Shown here: positions 50,334-59,519 of the stretch, one piece after another | Layout: every line of letters starts with the position of its first letter | How positions within the stretch are numbered: the stretch's first letter is position 1 | Program-made: the position numbers and the translations under genes | Assembly: GCF_003324185.1 (NCBI RefSeq) | Contig: NZ_PXUP01000001.1 | Coordinates: 1-64,000 of the forward strand | Length of the DNA: 64,000 bases | Direction: 5' to 3' | From: Faecalibacterium prausnitzii | Lineage (GTDB): Bacteria; Bacillota; Clostridia; Oscillospirales; Ruminococcaceae | Notes under the pieces: generated by a model | Told to the model about the DNA's origin: nothing | What the model saw: only the letters and a program-made list of their open reading frames with translations | The model's database searches: none

Positions 50334-50432
50334 CACATATTTTCAAAAAATTTTGCAGTTTTTTGATATTCTTAATTTATTTACATAGGTGCGTTGAAAT
50401 ACGGGTTTTCTCGCCGCTTTTGCGGGTAAAAA
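50334..50432. other. AT-rich intergenic stretch
   Basis: No gene seen; it separates the tRNA promoter from the repeat at 50433. Confidence 0.5.
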
Positions 50433-50636
50433 GCCCTCTCAGGCGCTCCCGCGCCAGATTCCCCCTTTTGTCACCTACGGTGACATCTTCCCCCGGAGCG
50501 GGGGAAGTCTTTCCTCAAAGGGAGAGCCAAGGTCTAAGGCTCGTTGCTAAAGTATCAGGTGTAAAGAGAAAGTTTCCGGCAGTGCTCTTGCCTCTCCCTT
50601 TGGGAGAGGTGTCACCGCAGGTGGCGGAGAGGGCGC
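50433..50636. repeat. MITE-like repeat family 2, copy C (inverted orientation)
   Basis: It begins GCCCTCTC (50433) and ends GAGAGGGC (50636). Internal blocks match copies A and B in reverse: CCCCCTTTTGTCACC, CATCTTCCCCCGGAGCG, TCCTCAAAGGGAGAGCCAAG, then the CTCTCCC/GGGAGAG hairpin and CACCGCAGGTG. The segment GCTAAAGTATCAGGTG occurs twice nearby (50547 and 50652), with GAGAAAGTTTCCGGCAGTGC after the first copy and a near copy after the second. That marks a short direct repeat of about 50 bp. Confidence 0.75.
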
Positions 50637-50726
50637 ACGCCGTTAGCACTGTCGCTAAAGTATCAGGTGCAATGAGAAAGCTTCCGGCAGTGCTCTTGGC
50701 TGAAAGGGTGCTCCCGCTTCCCATGC

Positions 50727-50766
50727 AAAAAGCACCGCTTCCCTGTGCGGAAAGCGGTGCTTTTTT
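50727..50766. terminator. Terminator of serS
   Basis: AAAAAGCACCGCTT and AAGCGGTGCTTTTT form a 14-bp perfect stem with an 11-base loop. Confidence 0.85.
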
Positions 50767-50806
50767 CAACCTTTTTCTGCCCGGTTGTGGAAAACCCGGT
50801 GCAGTT

Positions 50807-52138
50807 TTAGTTCTTCTTATTGGTGGGGACCATGACCTTCAGGCCGCCCATGTACGGCTGCAGCACTTCGGGAATGGTCACGCTGCCGTCGGCCTGCAGA
50901 TGATTCTCCAGGAAGGCGATCAGCATACGCGGAGGTGCCACGCAGGTGTTGTTCAGAGTGTGAGCCAGATAGGTCTTGCCGTCCTTGCCCTTGATGCGGA
51001 TGTGCAGACGGCGTGCCTGTGCGTCACCCAGATTGGAGCAGGAGCAGACCTCGAAGTACTTCTGCTGGCGGGGGCTCCAAGCCTCGATATCGCAGCTCTT
51101 GACCTTCAGGTCAGCCAGATCGCCGGAGCAGCAGTTCAGCTGGCGCACGGGGATCTCCATGCTGCGGAACAGCTCCACAGACATCTGCCACAGCTTCTCG
51201 TACCAGTCGGCGCTCTCCTCGGGGCGGCAGACCACGATCATCTCCTGCTTCTCGAACTGGTGGATGCGGTAGATGCCGCGCTCCTCGATGCCGTGTGCGC
51301 CCTTCTCCTTGCGGAAGCAGGGGCTGTAAGAGGTCAGGGTCAGAGGCATCTTGCTCTCGTCCAGCGTCTGGTCGATGAAGCGGCCGATCATGGTGTGCTC
51401 GCTGGTGCCGATCAGGTACAGATCCTCACCCTCGATCTTGTACATCATGGCGTCCATCTCGGGGAAGGACATGACGCCCTGCACCACGTTGCCGTGCATC
51501 ATGAAGGGCGGGATGACGTAGGTGAAGCCCTTGTTGATCATAAAGTCGCGGGCGTAAGCCAGCACAGCCTCGTGCAGGCGTGCGATGTTGCCCAGCAGGT
51601 AGTAGAAGCCGTTACCGGCCACGCGGCCTGCGGCGTCCATATCGATGCCGTCAAAGCTCTCCATGATCTCGGTGTGGTACGGGATGGGGAAATCCGGCAC
51701 GACAGGCTCGCCGAAGCGCTGGGCTTCCACGTTATAGGTATCGTCCGGGCCGATGGGCACGCTGGGGTCGATCATCTGGGGAATGGAGTACATGATCTCC
51801 TGAATGCGGGCGGACAGTGCCTCCTCTTCCTTCTCCAGCTCTGCCATCTTGTCGGCGTCCGCCTTGACGGCGGCGTTGTTGGCGTCGATCTGTGCCTGCA
51901 GCTCAGCCTTCTGTGCCTCGTCGGTGCACTTCTTCAGCTGACCGAACAGCGGGCCGTTGGCCTTGCTCAGCTTGTTGCGGGCGGCCTTCAGGGCCTCCAC
52001 TTCCTTCAGGGCTGCACGGTACTTGGCATCCTTTTCGATGACCTCGTCCACCAGCGGCAGCTTTGCATCCTGAAACTTCTTTTTGATGTTTTCCTTAACG
52101 GCGTCCGGGTTCTCGCGGACAAATTTGATATCCAGCAT
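50807..52138 (-). CDS. serS: Seryl-tRNA synthetase
   Basis: Charges tRNA-Ser and, if present, tRNA-Sec. The 443-residue class II enzyme has the long N-terminal coiled-coil arm (about 30-110), motif 2 (CFRKEKGAHGIEERGIYRIH) and motif 3 (NNTCVAPPRMLIAFLEN, near residue 395). Length is normal. The 95-bp gap upstream is too short for a T-box riboswitch. It lies downstream of parB, in the same direction. Confidence 0.95.
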   Translation of the reverse strand: MLDIKFVRENPDAVKENIKKKFQDAKLPLVDEVIEKDAKYRAALKEVEALKAARNKLSKANGPLFGQLKKCTDEAQKAELQAQIDANNAAVKADADKMAELEKEEEALSARIQEIMYSIPQMIDPSVPIGPDDTYNVEAQRFGEPVVPDFPIPYHTEIMESFDGIDMDAAGRVAGNGFYYLLGNIARLHEAVLAYARDFMINKGFTYVIPPFMMHGNVVQGVMSFPEMDAMMYKIEGEDLYLIGTSEHTMIGRFIDQTLDESKMPLTLTSYSPCFRKEKGAHGIEERGIYRIHQFEKQEMIVVCRPEESADWYEKLWQMSVELFRSMEIPVRQLNCCSGDLADLKVKSCDIEAWSPRQQKYFEVCSCSNLGDAQARRLHIRIKGKDGKTYLAHTLNNTCVAPPRMLIAFLENHLQADGSVTIPEVLQPYMGGLKVMVPTNKKN

Positions 52139-52233
52139 GATTGACTCTCCTTAACTCTATTGGGCTTGCAGCGGTGCACTTGCGGCTTTCCGCTGCCGTT
52201 CAAAGGCGGCAGTTCCCGCCTTGGATCGCATGA

Positions 52234-53109
52234 TTATTCGGTTTCCATCTGGTACTGTCCCAGCAGGTTTGCAAAGGCGCGCAGCTGCTCGTCGGAGTAA
52301 AAATGCACCGTCAGCTTGCCCTTACCGCCGTGGTAGGCCACGTTCACCTCGCTGCCCAGCACCTGTTTCAGGCTCTCTTCCACCTCCACCGGCAAAGTGC
52401 CGCGGGGTGCGGGTTCGCGGGGCTCCTTGGCGGGCTTTGCCATCTTTTTGCAAAGCGCCTCGGCCTGCCGGACGTTCAGCTGGTTGTCCGCGATGATCTG
52501 CGCGGCTTCGGCCTGCAATTCCGGTGTAGGCAGACCCAGCACCACCTTGGCGTGGCCGGTATTGATAAAACCGCTCTTCAGCAGCTCCAGCACCGTTTCC
52601 GGTAAGTTGAGCAGACGCAGGCTGTTTGCCAGCGCGCTGCGGCTCTTGCCCAGCTTGCGGGCGGCCTGCTCCTGTGTCAGGTCGCAGCGGGTCATCAGCT
52701 CCCGGATGCCGGCAGCTTCTTCCACCGGGTCCAGATCCTCGCGCTGCAGGTTCTCTACCAGCGCCAGCTCCATGGCCTGCTCATCGGACACATCCTTGAT
52801 GACCACCGGCACCTCCGTAAGACCCGCCATGCGGGAGGCGCGCCAGCGGCGCTCGCCTGCCACGATGCTGTAACCGCCCATGGGTCTTGGCCGCACCGCG
52901 ATGGGCTGCAGCAAGCCGTGCTCGGCGATGCTGGCAGCCAGCTCACTGAGGGTCTCCTGCTCAAAGGTCTTGCGGGGCTGGTCGGGGTCCGGCTCGATCT
53001 CGCGCAGCGGCAACGTTTCCACCGCTGCGTGCTCTGACTCAAAGACCGGTGCTGCGTCCTCAAACAGACTGTCCAGCCCGCGTCCGAGCCCTCCTTTTCC
53101 TCTTGCCAT
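52234..53109 (-). CDS. parB: Chromosome-partitioning protein ParB (Spo0J)
   Basis: A 291-residue CTPase that loads on parS and spreads to recruit the SMC complex. The N-terminal GKGGLGRGLDSLF box binds ParA. The ParB CTPase core has GERRWRASRMAG (about 86-97), the helix-turn-helix follows at about 130-175 (SRSALANSLRLL), and the C-terminal dimer domain ends the protein. It starts 22 bp after parA. The three parS-like sites in this window are its expected targets. Confidence 0.94.
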   Translation of the reverse strand: MARGKGGLGRGLDSLFEDAAPVFESEHAAVETLPLREIEPDPDQPRKTFEQETLSELAASIAEHGLLQPIAVRPRPMGGYSIVAGERRWRASRMAGLTEVPVVIKDVSDEQAMELALVENLQREDLDPVEEAAGIRELMTRCDLTQEQAARKLGKSRSALANSLRLLNLPETVLELLKSGFINTGHAKVVLGLPTPELQAEAAQIIADNQLNVRQAEALCKKMAKPAKEPREPAPRGTLPVEVEESLKQVLGSEVNVAYHGGKGKLTVHFYSDEQLRAFANLLGQYQMETE

Positions 53110-53131
53110 TGTTTACCTTGTTCCCCCTGTT

Positions 53132-53965
53132 TTAATCTTCCAGAGCATTTTTCGCCGGCTCTGCGGCGGGTGCAGCCTTTGCGCGGGACTTTTTAGGTTC
53201 CTGCGGGCGGTTGTGCTTGACGAATTCGATGGCCAAGTCCATATAGGCTTCGCTGCCCTTGCCCTTCGGCTCGTAGAAATTGATGGGCTGGCCGTAGCTG
53301 GGCGCTTCCGAAATGCGGATGGAGCGCGGGATGGTGGTCTTGTACACCTTGGAGCCGAAGTACTTCTGCACCTGCTCCACCACCTGCACGGTCAGGTTGT
53401 ACCGCAGCGAGAACATGGTGAACACCACACCCTCGATATCCAGATACGGATTATACTTTTTGCGGATGGTCTTGAGGGTGCTGATGAGCTCCGACAATCC
53501 TTCCAGCGCATAGTACTCGCACTGCACCGGGATGAGCACACTGTCGCAGGCGCTCAGGCCGTTGAGGGTGAGCAGATCCAGACTGGGCGGGCAGTCGATA
53601 AAGATGAAGTCGTAATCTTTCTGCACCTCAGCCAGCGCCTTGCGCAGACGCCCCTCACGGCCGGGCAGGTCGATCATTTCCAGACTGGCACCGGCCAGAC
53701 GGGTGTTGGAGCCGATGACATCGGTGCGGTACTCGGTGTGCCGGATGGCCTGTGCCGCCGTTGCACGACCGATGAGCACCTCATAGGTGCCCGCCTCCAC
53801 GCTGCGCTTTGGGATGCCATAGCCGGTGGTGGTGTTGCCCTGCGGGTCAAGGTCTACGATAAGCACCTTTTTGCCCAGTGCCGCTACGCAGGACGAAAGG
53901 TTGACGGCGGTGGTGGTTTTGCCCACTCCGCCCTTCTGGTTTGCGATCGCTACAATTTTTGCCAC
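53132..53965 (-). CDS. parA: Chromosome-partitioning ATPase ParA (Soj)
   Basis: A 277-residue Walker ATPase. The deviant P-loop KGGVGKTTTAVNLSS near residue 11 has the signature lysine; Walker B is FIFIDCPPSLDLLTLNGLSA. It has an Ala/Lys-rich C-terminal tail. I prefer the GTG at 53965 because GGAGG is about 10 bases upstream. An ATG at 54010 would place a parS site inside the coding sequence and has no ribosome site. Confidence 0.93.
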   Translation of the reverse strand: MAKIVAIANQKGGVGKTTTAVNLSSCVAALGKKVLIVDLDPQGNTTTGYGIPKRSVEAGTYEVLIGRATAAQAIRHTEYRTDVIGSNTRLAGASLEMIDLPGREGRLRKALAEVQKDYDFIFIDCPPSLDLLTLNGLSACDSVLIPVQCEYYALEGLSELISTLKTIRKKYNPYLDIEGVVFTMFSLRYNLTVQVVEQVQKYFGSKVYKTTIPRSIRISEAPSYGQPINFYEPKGKGSEAYMDLAIEFVKHNRPQEPKKSRAKAAPAAEPAKNALED

Positions 53966-53993
53966 GCGCTTTTCTTCCTCCCGGGGAAAGATT

Positions 53994-54009
53994 TGTTCCA
54001 CGTGGAACA
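53994..54009. promoter_or_regulatory. parS site 1
   Basis: TGTTCCACGTGGAACA is a perfect 16-bp palindrome matching the ParB-site consensus TGTTNCACGTGNAACA. It lies just upstream of parA. Confidence 0.93.
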
Positions 54010-54015
54010 CGCAGT

Positions 54016-54142
54016 CGTGCCCGCCGGTTTCCCCGTCCGGCAGACACCTTGGCTTCTAGTATAACACATCCAAATTGTTTTTTGAACCATCTGGAGCGTT
54101 TTTCAGCTGGATTTTTAACTTTTGGGGGTGGGAAAGTGGAAA
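54016..54142. other. Intergenic stretch upstream of parA
   Basis: No gene seen. It presumably carries the parA promoter or read-through from noc; the repeat block begins at 54143. Confidence 0.4.
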
Positions 54143-54332
54143 TTACCCCTTCCGTCATCGCCTACGGCGATGCCACCCGCTCCCCACTCTGTCGCTAACG
54201 CGACATCTCTCCCCGGCCGGGGAGAGTCTGTCCAAGGGGACGGCTTTTGGTGGTGGCGATAAGGTTTCCGGCATAGCGCAAAGGCGTCCCCTTGGGGGAG
54301 CTGGCGCGTAGCGCCTGAGGGGGTATCTGCCG
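54143..54332. repeat. MITE-like repeat block related to family 2, joined to family 1
   Basis: CCCTTCCGTCATCGCCTACG, then GGCGATGCCACC and nested palindromes (ACATCTCTCCCC/GGGGAGAG; GGGGACGCC and its complement). The opening resembles 59767-59800. It abuts a family 1 copy at 54333. Confidence 0.65.
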
Positions 54333-54487
54333 AAACTCCCCCAGTCTGCTGCGCAGACAGCCCCCTCTGAGATGGGGCCTTTGGCATGGCGGGAGAGTTT
54401 CTGGCTGAAGTGCAAAGCTTCCGGGAGCGCCAGAGGCTCCCTCTCCGAGGGAGCTGGCAAAACCGTCAGGTTTTGACTGAGGGAGTT
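54333..54487. repeat. MITE-like repeat family 1, copy next to noc
   Basis: AAACTCCCCCAGTC at the left and GACTGAGGGAGTT at the right are the family 1 terminal repeats. GGGGCCTTTGGCATGGCGG and the AGTGCAAAGCTTCCGG block match 28041-28199 in reverse. It is 155 bp long. Confidence 0.8.
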
Positions 54488-54499
54488 CGTTCCCTCCCC

Positions 54500-54515
54500 T
54501 GTTCCACATGGAACA
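54500..54515. promoter_or_regulatory. parS-like site 2
   Basis: TGTTCCACATGGAACA differs from the perfect parS palindrome at one position. It lies directly at the 3' end of noc. Confidence 0.75.
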
Positions 54516-54517
54516 AT

Positions 54518-55312
54518 TCACTTCTCCGCAGCGGCGGTGGGGATGCGGACGGTGTACTCGATGTAGCCGTCCTTCTCTTCCCGGTGGGCGGTGGCGGGCA
54601 CGCCGTTGTCGGTCATCAGCCGGATGGCGTGGTCGATGGTATTGACAAAGATGCGCACGTCCCGCACCATGGAGATGCGGTGCCCGGCCTTGGGCGGGCT
54701 GTTCAGCAGCTGCTCGATGTAGCTGTCGGTTTGGCGGGCGTTCAGGCGGCGCTTGGCAATGGTGATCAGCGCTTCGCTGCGGCGGTTCTCCGGCAGGCGC
54801 AGCACCGCGCGGGCGTGGCGCTCGGTGAGGTTATTGTCCAGCACGAACTGCCGCTGGTCTGCCGTCAGTTGCAACAGCCGCAGCTTGTTGGCAAAGGTGG
54901 GCTGCGCCATACCCAAACGCTTGGCGGCTTCGGCTTGGGTGCAGTCCCACAGCACCATCACATCCCGCAGCCCCTGCGCCTGCTCAAAGGGGTTCAGGTC
55001 GGCGCGCTGGATGTTTTCCAGCAGACCCAGCGCAGCGGTGCGGTCGTCGGCGTAGCTGCACAGGATGGCGGGGATGGTGGTCATCTTTGCCAGCTGACAG
55101 GCGCGCAGCCGCCGCTCCCCTGCCACCAGCTCGTAGCCCTCTGCCGCCTTGCGCACCGTGACCGGCTGGAGCAGACCGTTTTCCCGGATGCTCTGCGCCA
55201 GCGCCGTCAGCTCCTGCTCGTCAAAGCTTTTCCGCGCCTGAAAGGGCGATGGGTGGATCTGGTCGATGGGCAGAGAGAGTAATTTCCCGGACGGTTTCTT
55301 GCGTTCAAACAT
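54518..55312 (-). CDS. noc: Second ParB-family protein, Noc-like
   Basis: A 264-residue ParB paralogue located between rsmG and parA, exactly where noc sits in Bacillus. It has the CTPase motif GERRLRACQLAK (about 67-78), a helix-turn-helix (QAEAAKRLGMAQPTFANKLR, about 123-142) and a C-terminal dimer domain. Noc binds its own DNA sites and keeps the division ring off the nucleoid; the N-terminal amphipathic helix of Bacillus Noc is not obvious here (MFERKKPSGKLLSLPIDQIH). ATG at 55312 follows AAAGGGG. Confidence 0.85.
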   Translation of the reverse strand: MFERKKPSGKLLSLPIDQIHPSPFQARKSFDEQELTALAQSIRENGLLQPVTVRKAAEGYELVAGERRLRACQLAKMTTIPAILCSYADDRTAALGLLENIQRADLNPFEQAQGLRDVMVLWDCTQAEAAKRLGMAQPTFANKLRLLQLTADQRQFVLDNNLTERHARAVLRLPENRRSEALITIAKRRLNARQTDSYIEQLLNSPPKAGHRISMVRDVRIFVNTIDHAIRLMTDNGVPATAHREEKDGYIEYTVRIPTAAAEK

Positions 55313-55466
55313 GATGCTGCCCCTTTCCTGTGAAATAAACCTTCGGTTTTTCCACATTTCTCCGGGAAATCGTGGAAAACCTGTTCAGCTTCAGTGTAGC
55401 ACACAAAGAAAGACCCCGCCAGAAATTTCGTTCGGCAGGGTCTTACAGGTTGCGTCAAATTATGCG

Positions 55467-56174
55467 TTATTTCAGCGGGCTTTTTGCAATTTTACCGCCG
55501 TTTCTGGGGTATGCTGTCGGAGTTTGCGAAATCTTTTTGCACAAAATCAGCGTGCGGGTGTCGCCGCCGGGCAGGTGCAAAGTGCGGGTCTCGCGGTACT
55601 CGCCGCCCAGCTTTTTGATGGCACCCCGGGCGGCGGTCAGCTCCTCTTCCCCGGAGGCACCCTTCATGGCAAGGAAGTTGCCGCCCACTTTTACCAGCGG
55701 CAGGCAGTATTCTGCCAGCATGGGCAGGGCTGCCACGGCGCGGGCAGAAGCAAGATCAAACTGCTCCCGCCACACCTTGCGGGCAGCTTCCTCGGCGCGC
55801 TCCTTGGCAAACTCTACCCCGGTCAGCCCCAGCTGGGCGCAGGCGTACTTCAAAAACTCCACCCGCTTGCCGGTGGGTTCCATCAGGGTCAGTTCCAGCT
55901 CCGGTTTGAAGATCTTGGTCACGATGCCCGGAAAGCCCGCCCCGGCACCCACGTCCACCATGCGCCCGGCTACCTCCGGCTGGCTGGCAAACAGCAGGCT
56001 GTCGAGGAAGTGTTTGTCCTCGATGCCCTCCGGGTCGGTGATGGCGGTCAGGTTGACCTTCTGGTTGTAGTCTACAAGGATCTGGGCAAAGGCGTCCAGC
56101 TGATCCAGCTGGGTGCCGGTAAGGGTGATGTTCCATGTGGAACATTTTGCTTCCAGACGCTGTTTGTCGATCAT
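55467..56174 (-). CDS. rsmG: 16S rRNA (guanine-N7) methyltransferase
   Basis: Methylates G527 of 16S rRNA. A 235-residue Rossmann-fold enzyme with the SAM motif MVDVGAGAGFPGIV (about 70-83) and the EPTGKRVEFLKYA segment. The position next to mnmG is conserved in almost all bacteria. ATG at 56174 follows AAAGGA. A parS-like palindrome lies within its first codons. Confidence 0.94.
   Translation of the reverse strand: MIDKQRLEAKCSTWNITLTGTQLDQLDAFAQILVDYNQKVNLTAITDPEGIEDKHFLDSLLFASQPEVAGRMVDVGAGAGFPGIVTKIFKPELELTLMEPTGKRVEFLKYACAQLGLTGVEFAKERAEEAARKVWREQFDLASARAVAALPMLAEYCLPLVKVGGNFLAMKGASGEEELTAARGAIKKLGGEYRETRTLHLPGGDTRTLILCKKISQTPTAYPRNGGKIAKSPLK
56129..56144. promoter_or_regulatory. parS-like site 3, inside the start of rsmG
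   Basis: TGTTCCATGTGGAACA differs from the perfect palindrome at one position and overlaps codons 11 to 16 of rsmG. Confidence 0.75.
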
Positions 56175-56238
56175 TGGTGTTGTCCTTTCTGTCAGGTGGT
56201 TGGGGTAGCACAATCGTTTATTTTATCGCAATTTCGTA

Positions 56239-58113
56239 TTATTTTTGTTGTTTCCCTGCCAAGGCGATGCTCAGCTGCGCCACATCGGAGGGCGAAACGC
56301 CGGGGATGCGCCCTGCCTGCCCCAGATTGCGGGGACGGATGCGGGCAAGCTTTTCCCGGGCTTCCAGCGTCAGGCCGGTCAGAGCGGCGTACTCGAAATC
56401 CTCCGGGATGAGGGTCTTTTCGTGGCGTGCCACCTCCCGGATCATCCTGTCCTGCCGGGCGATGTAACCGGCGTACTTGATCTCGGTTTCCAGCCGCTCC
56501 GCCAGCATGGGGGTGATTTCCTCTCCCCAGCCGATGATGCCCGCCACCAGCGGGTAGCTGATCTCGGGACGGCGCAGCAGCTCCTCGGCAATGCCGCCCT
56601 CGGCGGCGGGGGCAAGACCGGCGGCTTCCATGGCGGCGCGCAGGTCTGCGGTGCGCAGATGCGCTTCGTGCAGGCGGCGGCGCTCGGCTTCCAAAATGTT
56701 CTGGGTGTGCTGGTACTTTGCCCAGCGGTCATCCTGCACAAGGCCGTATTCCCTGCCGATGGGGGTCAGGCGCTGGTCGGCGTTGTCCTGCCGCAGGGTC
56801 AGCCGGTACTCGCTGCGGCTGGTCATCATGCGGTAGGGGTCCATGACGCCCTTGGTCACAAGGTCGTCCACCAGTGTGCCCAGATAGCTGGTGTGCCGGG
56901 GCAGCACCAGCTGCTCCTTGCCCAGCGCGTTGCGGGCGGCGTTCAGCCCCGCCAGCAGACCCTGCGCGGCGGCTTCCTCGTAGCCGGAGGTGCCGTTGAA
57001 CTGCCCTGCCCCGTACAGACCCCGCACCACCTTGCTTTCCAGCGTGGCTTCCAGACTGGTGGGGTCTACGCAGTCGTACTCGATGGCATAGGCGGGGCGC
57101 ATGATCTCCAGATGCTCAAAGCCTTTGATGCTGTGGTAGAAGGCGTTCTGCACGTCCTCCGGCAGGCTGCTGGATGCGCCCTGCAGATACATTTCCTCGG
57201 TGTTCTCGCCGCAGGGCTCTACAAAGAGCGGGTGGCGATCCTTGCCGGAGAAGCGCACCACCTTATCCTCAATGGAGGGGCAGTAGCGCGGGCCGACGCC
57301 CTCGATCATGCCACCGTACAGCGGGCTGCGCTGGATATTATCCAGAATGATCTTGTGGGTCTCCGGGTTCGTGTAGGCGATCCAACACTCCACCTTGTTG
57401 TGCATGGGTGCATCGGTCAGAAAACTGAAGGGCTGCAATTCGCTGTCCGGGTCGCCGGGCTGGCATTCCAGCTTGGAAAAATCAATGCTGCGGCGGTGCA
57501 CCCGGGCAGGGGTGCCGGTCTTGAACCGGCGCAGCGGCAGACCGGCGGCTTTCAGGCTGTCGGTCAGGGCGTTGGCGGCGTGCATCCCGTCCGGGCCGGA
57601 CGCATACCACGCATCGCCCACAAATATTTTGCCACCGAGGTTCGTACCGGTGGCAAGCACCACGCACTTGGCGGTGTACTCGCCGTGCAGCTGGGTGACA
57701 ACGCCCTTCACATGACCGTCCTCGACTTCCAGCGCCACTACCTCGGCCTGATGGATGGCCAGACCCGGGGTCTGTTCCAGCGCGTGCTTCATGTATTCGT
57801 TGTAGCGGCGGCGGTCGGTCTGCACCCGCAGTGCGTGCACGGCGGGGCCTTTGCCCTTGTTCAGCATCCGGCTTTGCAGATAGGTGGCGTCTGCCGCCAG
57901 ACCCATCACGCCGCCCAGCGCGTCCACCTCCCGCACCAGCGTGCCCTTGGCAGTGCCGCCGATGCTGGGGTTGCAGGGCATATTGCCGATGGCGTCCAGA
58001 CTCATGGTAAAGACAGCCGTTTTTGCGCCCAGCACAGCAGCTGCGTGGGCGGCTTCGATGCCCGCATGGCCAGCGCCGATGACGATGACATCATAATCTC
58101 CTAAGTGGTTCAT
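56239..58113 (-). CDS. mnmG: tRNA uridine-34 5-carboxymethylaminomethyl modification enzyme MnmG
   Basis: Works with MnmE to modify the wobble uridine of certain tRNAs. The 624-residue flavoprotein has the FAD motif IVIGAGHAGIEAAHA (about 10-24), the conserved CNPSIGGTAKGTLVREVDAL (about 47-66) and a helical C-terminal domain that meets MnmE and tRNA. Length is normal. It lies 35 bp downstream of mnmE in the same direction. Confidence 0.95.
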   Translation of the reverse strand: MNHLGDYDVIVIGAGHAGIEAAHAAAVLGAKTAVFTMSLDAIGNMPCNPSIGGTAKGTLVREVDALGGVMGLAADATYLQSRMLNKGKGPAVHALRVQTDRRRYNEYMKHALEQTPGLAIHQAEVVALEVEDGHVKGVVTQLHGEYTAKCVVLATGTNLGGKIFVGDAWYASGPDGMHAANALTDSLKAAGLPLRRFKTGTPARVHRRSIDFSKLECQPGDPDSELQPFSFLTDAPMHNKVECWIAYTNPETHKIILDNIQRSPLYGGMIEGVGPRYCPSIEDKVVRFSGKDRHPLFVEPCGENTEEMYLQGASSSLPEDVQNAFYHSIKGFEHLEIMRPAYAIEYDCVDPTSLEATLESKVVRGLYGAGQFNGTSGYEEAAAQGLLAGLNAARNALGKEQLVLPRHTSYLGTLVDDLVTKGVMDPYRMMTSRSEYRLTLRQDNADQRLTPIGREYGLVQDDRWAKYQHTQNILEAERRRLHEAHLRTADLRAAMEAAGLAPAAEGGIAEELLRRPEISYPLVAGIIGWGEEITPMLAERLETEIKYAGYIARQDRMIREVARHEKTLIPEDFEYAALTGLTLEAREKLARIRPRNLGQAGRIPGVSPSDVAQLSIALAGKQQK

Positions 58114-58148
58114 ATACTTTCGGGTTTCCTCTAATCAATGATTTGAAT

Positions 58149-59519
58149 TTATTTCCCCACACAGAACCGCTCGAACACCTGTTCAATGACGGCTTCCGAA
58201 GCGTTTTCGCCGGTCAGGTCGCAGAGGGCATCCAGTGCGTCATCCACGCAGACCGAGACGGCGTCCAGCCCAAAGCCACCGGCGGCGGCATCCAGTGCCC
58301 CGGCTGCGGCGTCCCGGGCGCGGAGGGCAGCGGAAAGCTGCCGCTGCCCGGACAGGCTGGCGGCGTGGGGGTCGATGCTGCCGGTGCCCAGCAGCCGCGC
58401 CACCGCAGCGGCGATGACCTTGCGGCTCCCCTCTTCCCGGCAGCAGACCGGCAGCACCATGGCAAAATACGGGGCGATGAGCTCTGCATCGAACCGGGTG
58501 GGCTTGTCCTCCTTGTTGACAAGGGCGATGGCGGGGCGACCGGCGCAGCGCTGTGCCAGCGCCAAGTCCTCCCGGCTGGGCGGCTCAGAGCCGTCAAAGA
58601 CAGCTAAGATCAGTCCCGTTTCTTCCAGCTTTTTCCAGCTGCGGCGGATACCCTCTGCTTCAATAGCGTCCTCGGTCTCCCGCAGACCGGCGGTGTCGAA
58701 GAGGTTCAGCCGGATATCTCCCAGCTGCACCGCCTGCTCCACCACATCGCGGGTAGTGCCCGCTACCGGGGTGACGATGGCACGGTCGAAGCCTGCCAGC
58801 AGGTTCAGCAAGGTAGACTTGCCCGCGTTGGGGCGTCCCACGATGGCGCAGTCCACGCCCTCGCGCAGCACCGCACCGGCATCGTAGCTGCGGATCAGGC
58901 CGTCCAGCTCCTCCCGCACTGCGCCCAGCACGGTACGCAGGTGGGCGGGGTCCAGCTCCGGGACATCCTCCTCCGGGAAGTCCACCCAAGCGGCCAGATG
59001 CGCCTGCAGGGCGGTCAGCTGGGCTTTCTGGGCGTTGATCTTTTTCGCCAGCGCACCGCCCAGCGCGGCGTTTGCCAGCGCTGCCCCCTGCCGCCCGTCT
59101 GCCGAGATCAGATCCATGACCGCTTCGGCCTGGGTCAGACCCAGCTTGCCGTTCAGAAAGGCGCGGCGGGTGTACTCGCCGGGGGCGGCAGGCTGTGCAC
59201 CCGCTGCAAGACAGGCTTCCACCAGCCGCCGCGCCACCGCGCTGCCGCCATGGCAGGAAAGCTCCACCACGTCCTCGCCGGTGTAGCTGTGGGGTGCGCG
59301 GAAAAACAGGGCAACGCCCTCGTCAAAGGCTTCTTCCCTGTCCACAAAATGCCCGAACAGCGCGGTGTAGCCTTTGGCCTCTTCCACTTTTTTTGCCGGG
59401 TTTGCCGGGTGGAACACCCGGGCCGCCACCTGATAGCTCTCCGCACCGGAGAGCCGCACCACGGCAATGCCGCCTGCACCCGGTGCTGTTGCAATTGCTG
59501 CAATGGTCGCTTCCTGCAT
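58149..59519 (-). CDS. mnmE: tRNA modification GTPase MnmE
   Basis: The GTPase partner of MnmG. The 456-residue product has the tetrahydrofolate-binding N-terminal domain (1-118), helices, and an inserted G domain with GRPNAGKSTLLNLL (G1, about 228), TPVAGTTRDVVEQ (G2, about 250), DTAGLRE (G3) and NKED (G4). The C-terminal CVGK carries the catalytic cysteine. Normal length and position in the origin cluster. Confidence 0.95.
   Translation of the reverse strand: MQEATIAAIATAPGAGGIAVVRLSGAESYQVAARVFHPANPAKKVEEAKGYTALFGHFVDREEAFDEGVALFFRAPHSYTGEDVVELSCHGGSAVARRLVEACLAAGAQPAAPGEYTRRAFLNGKLGLTQAEAVMDLISADGRQGAALANAALGGALAKKINAQKAQLTALQAHLAAWVDFPEEDVPELDPAHLRTVLGAVREELDGLIRSYDAGAVLREGVDCAIVGRPNAGKSTLLNLLAGFDRAIVTPVAGTTRDVVEQAVQLGDIRLNLFDTAGLRETEDAIEAEGIRRSWKKLEETGLILAVFDGSEPPSREDLALAQRCAGRPAIALVNKEDKPTRFDAELIAPYFAMVLPVCCREEGSRKVIAAAVARLLGTGSIDPHAASLSGQRQLSAALRARDAAAGALDAAAGGFGLDAVSVCVDDALDALCDLTGENASEAVIEQVFERFCVGK

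Noticed and set aside
52139-52233. Possible T-box riboswitch upstream of serS
   Set aside because: The gap is only 95 bp and lacks the T-box sequence and a terminator.
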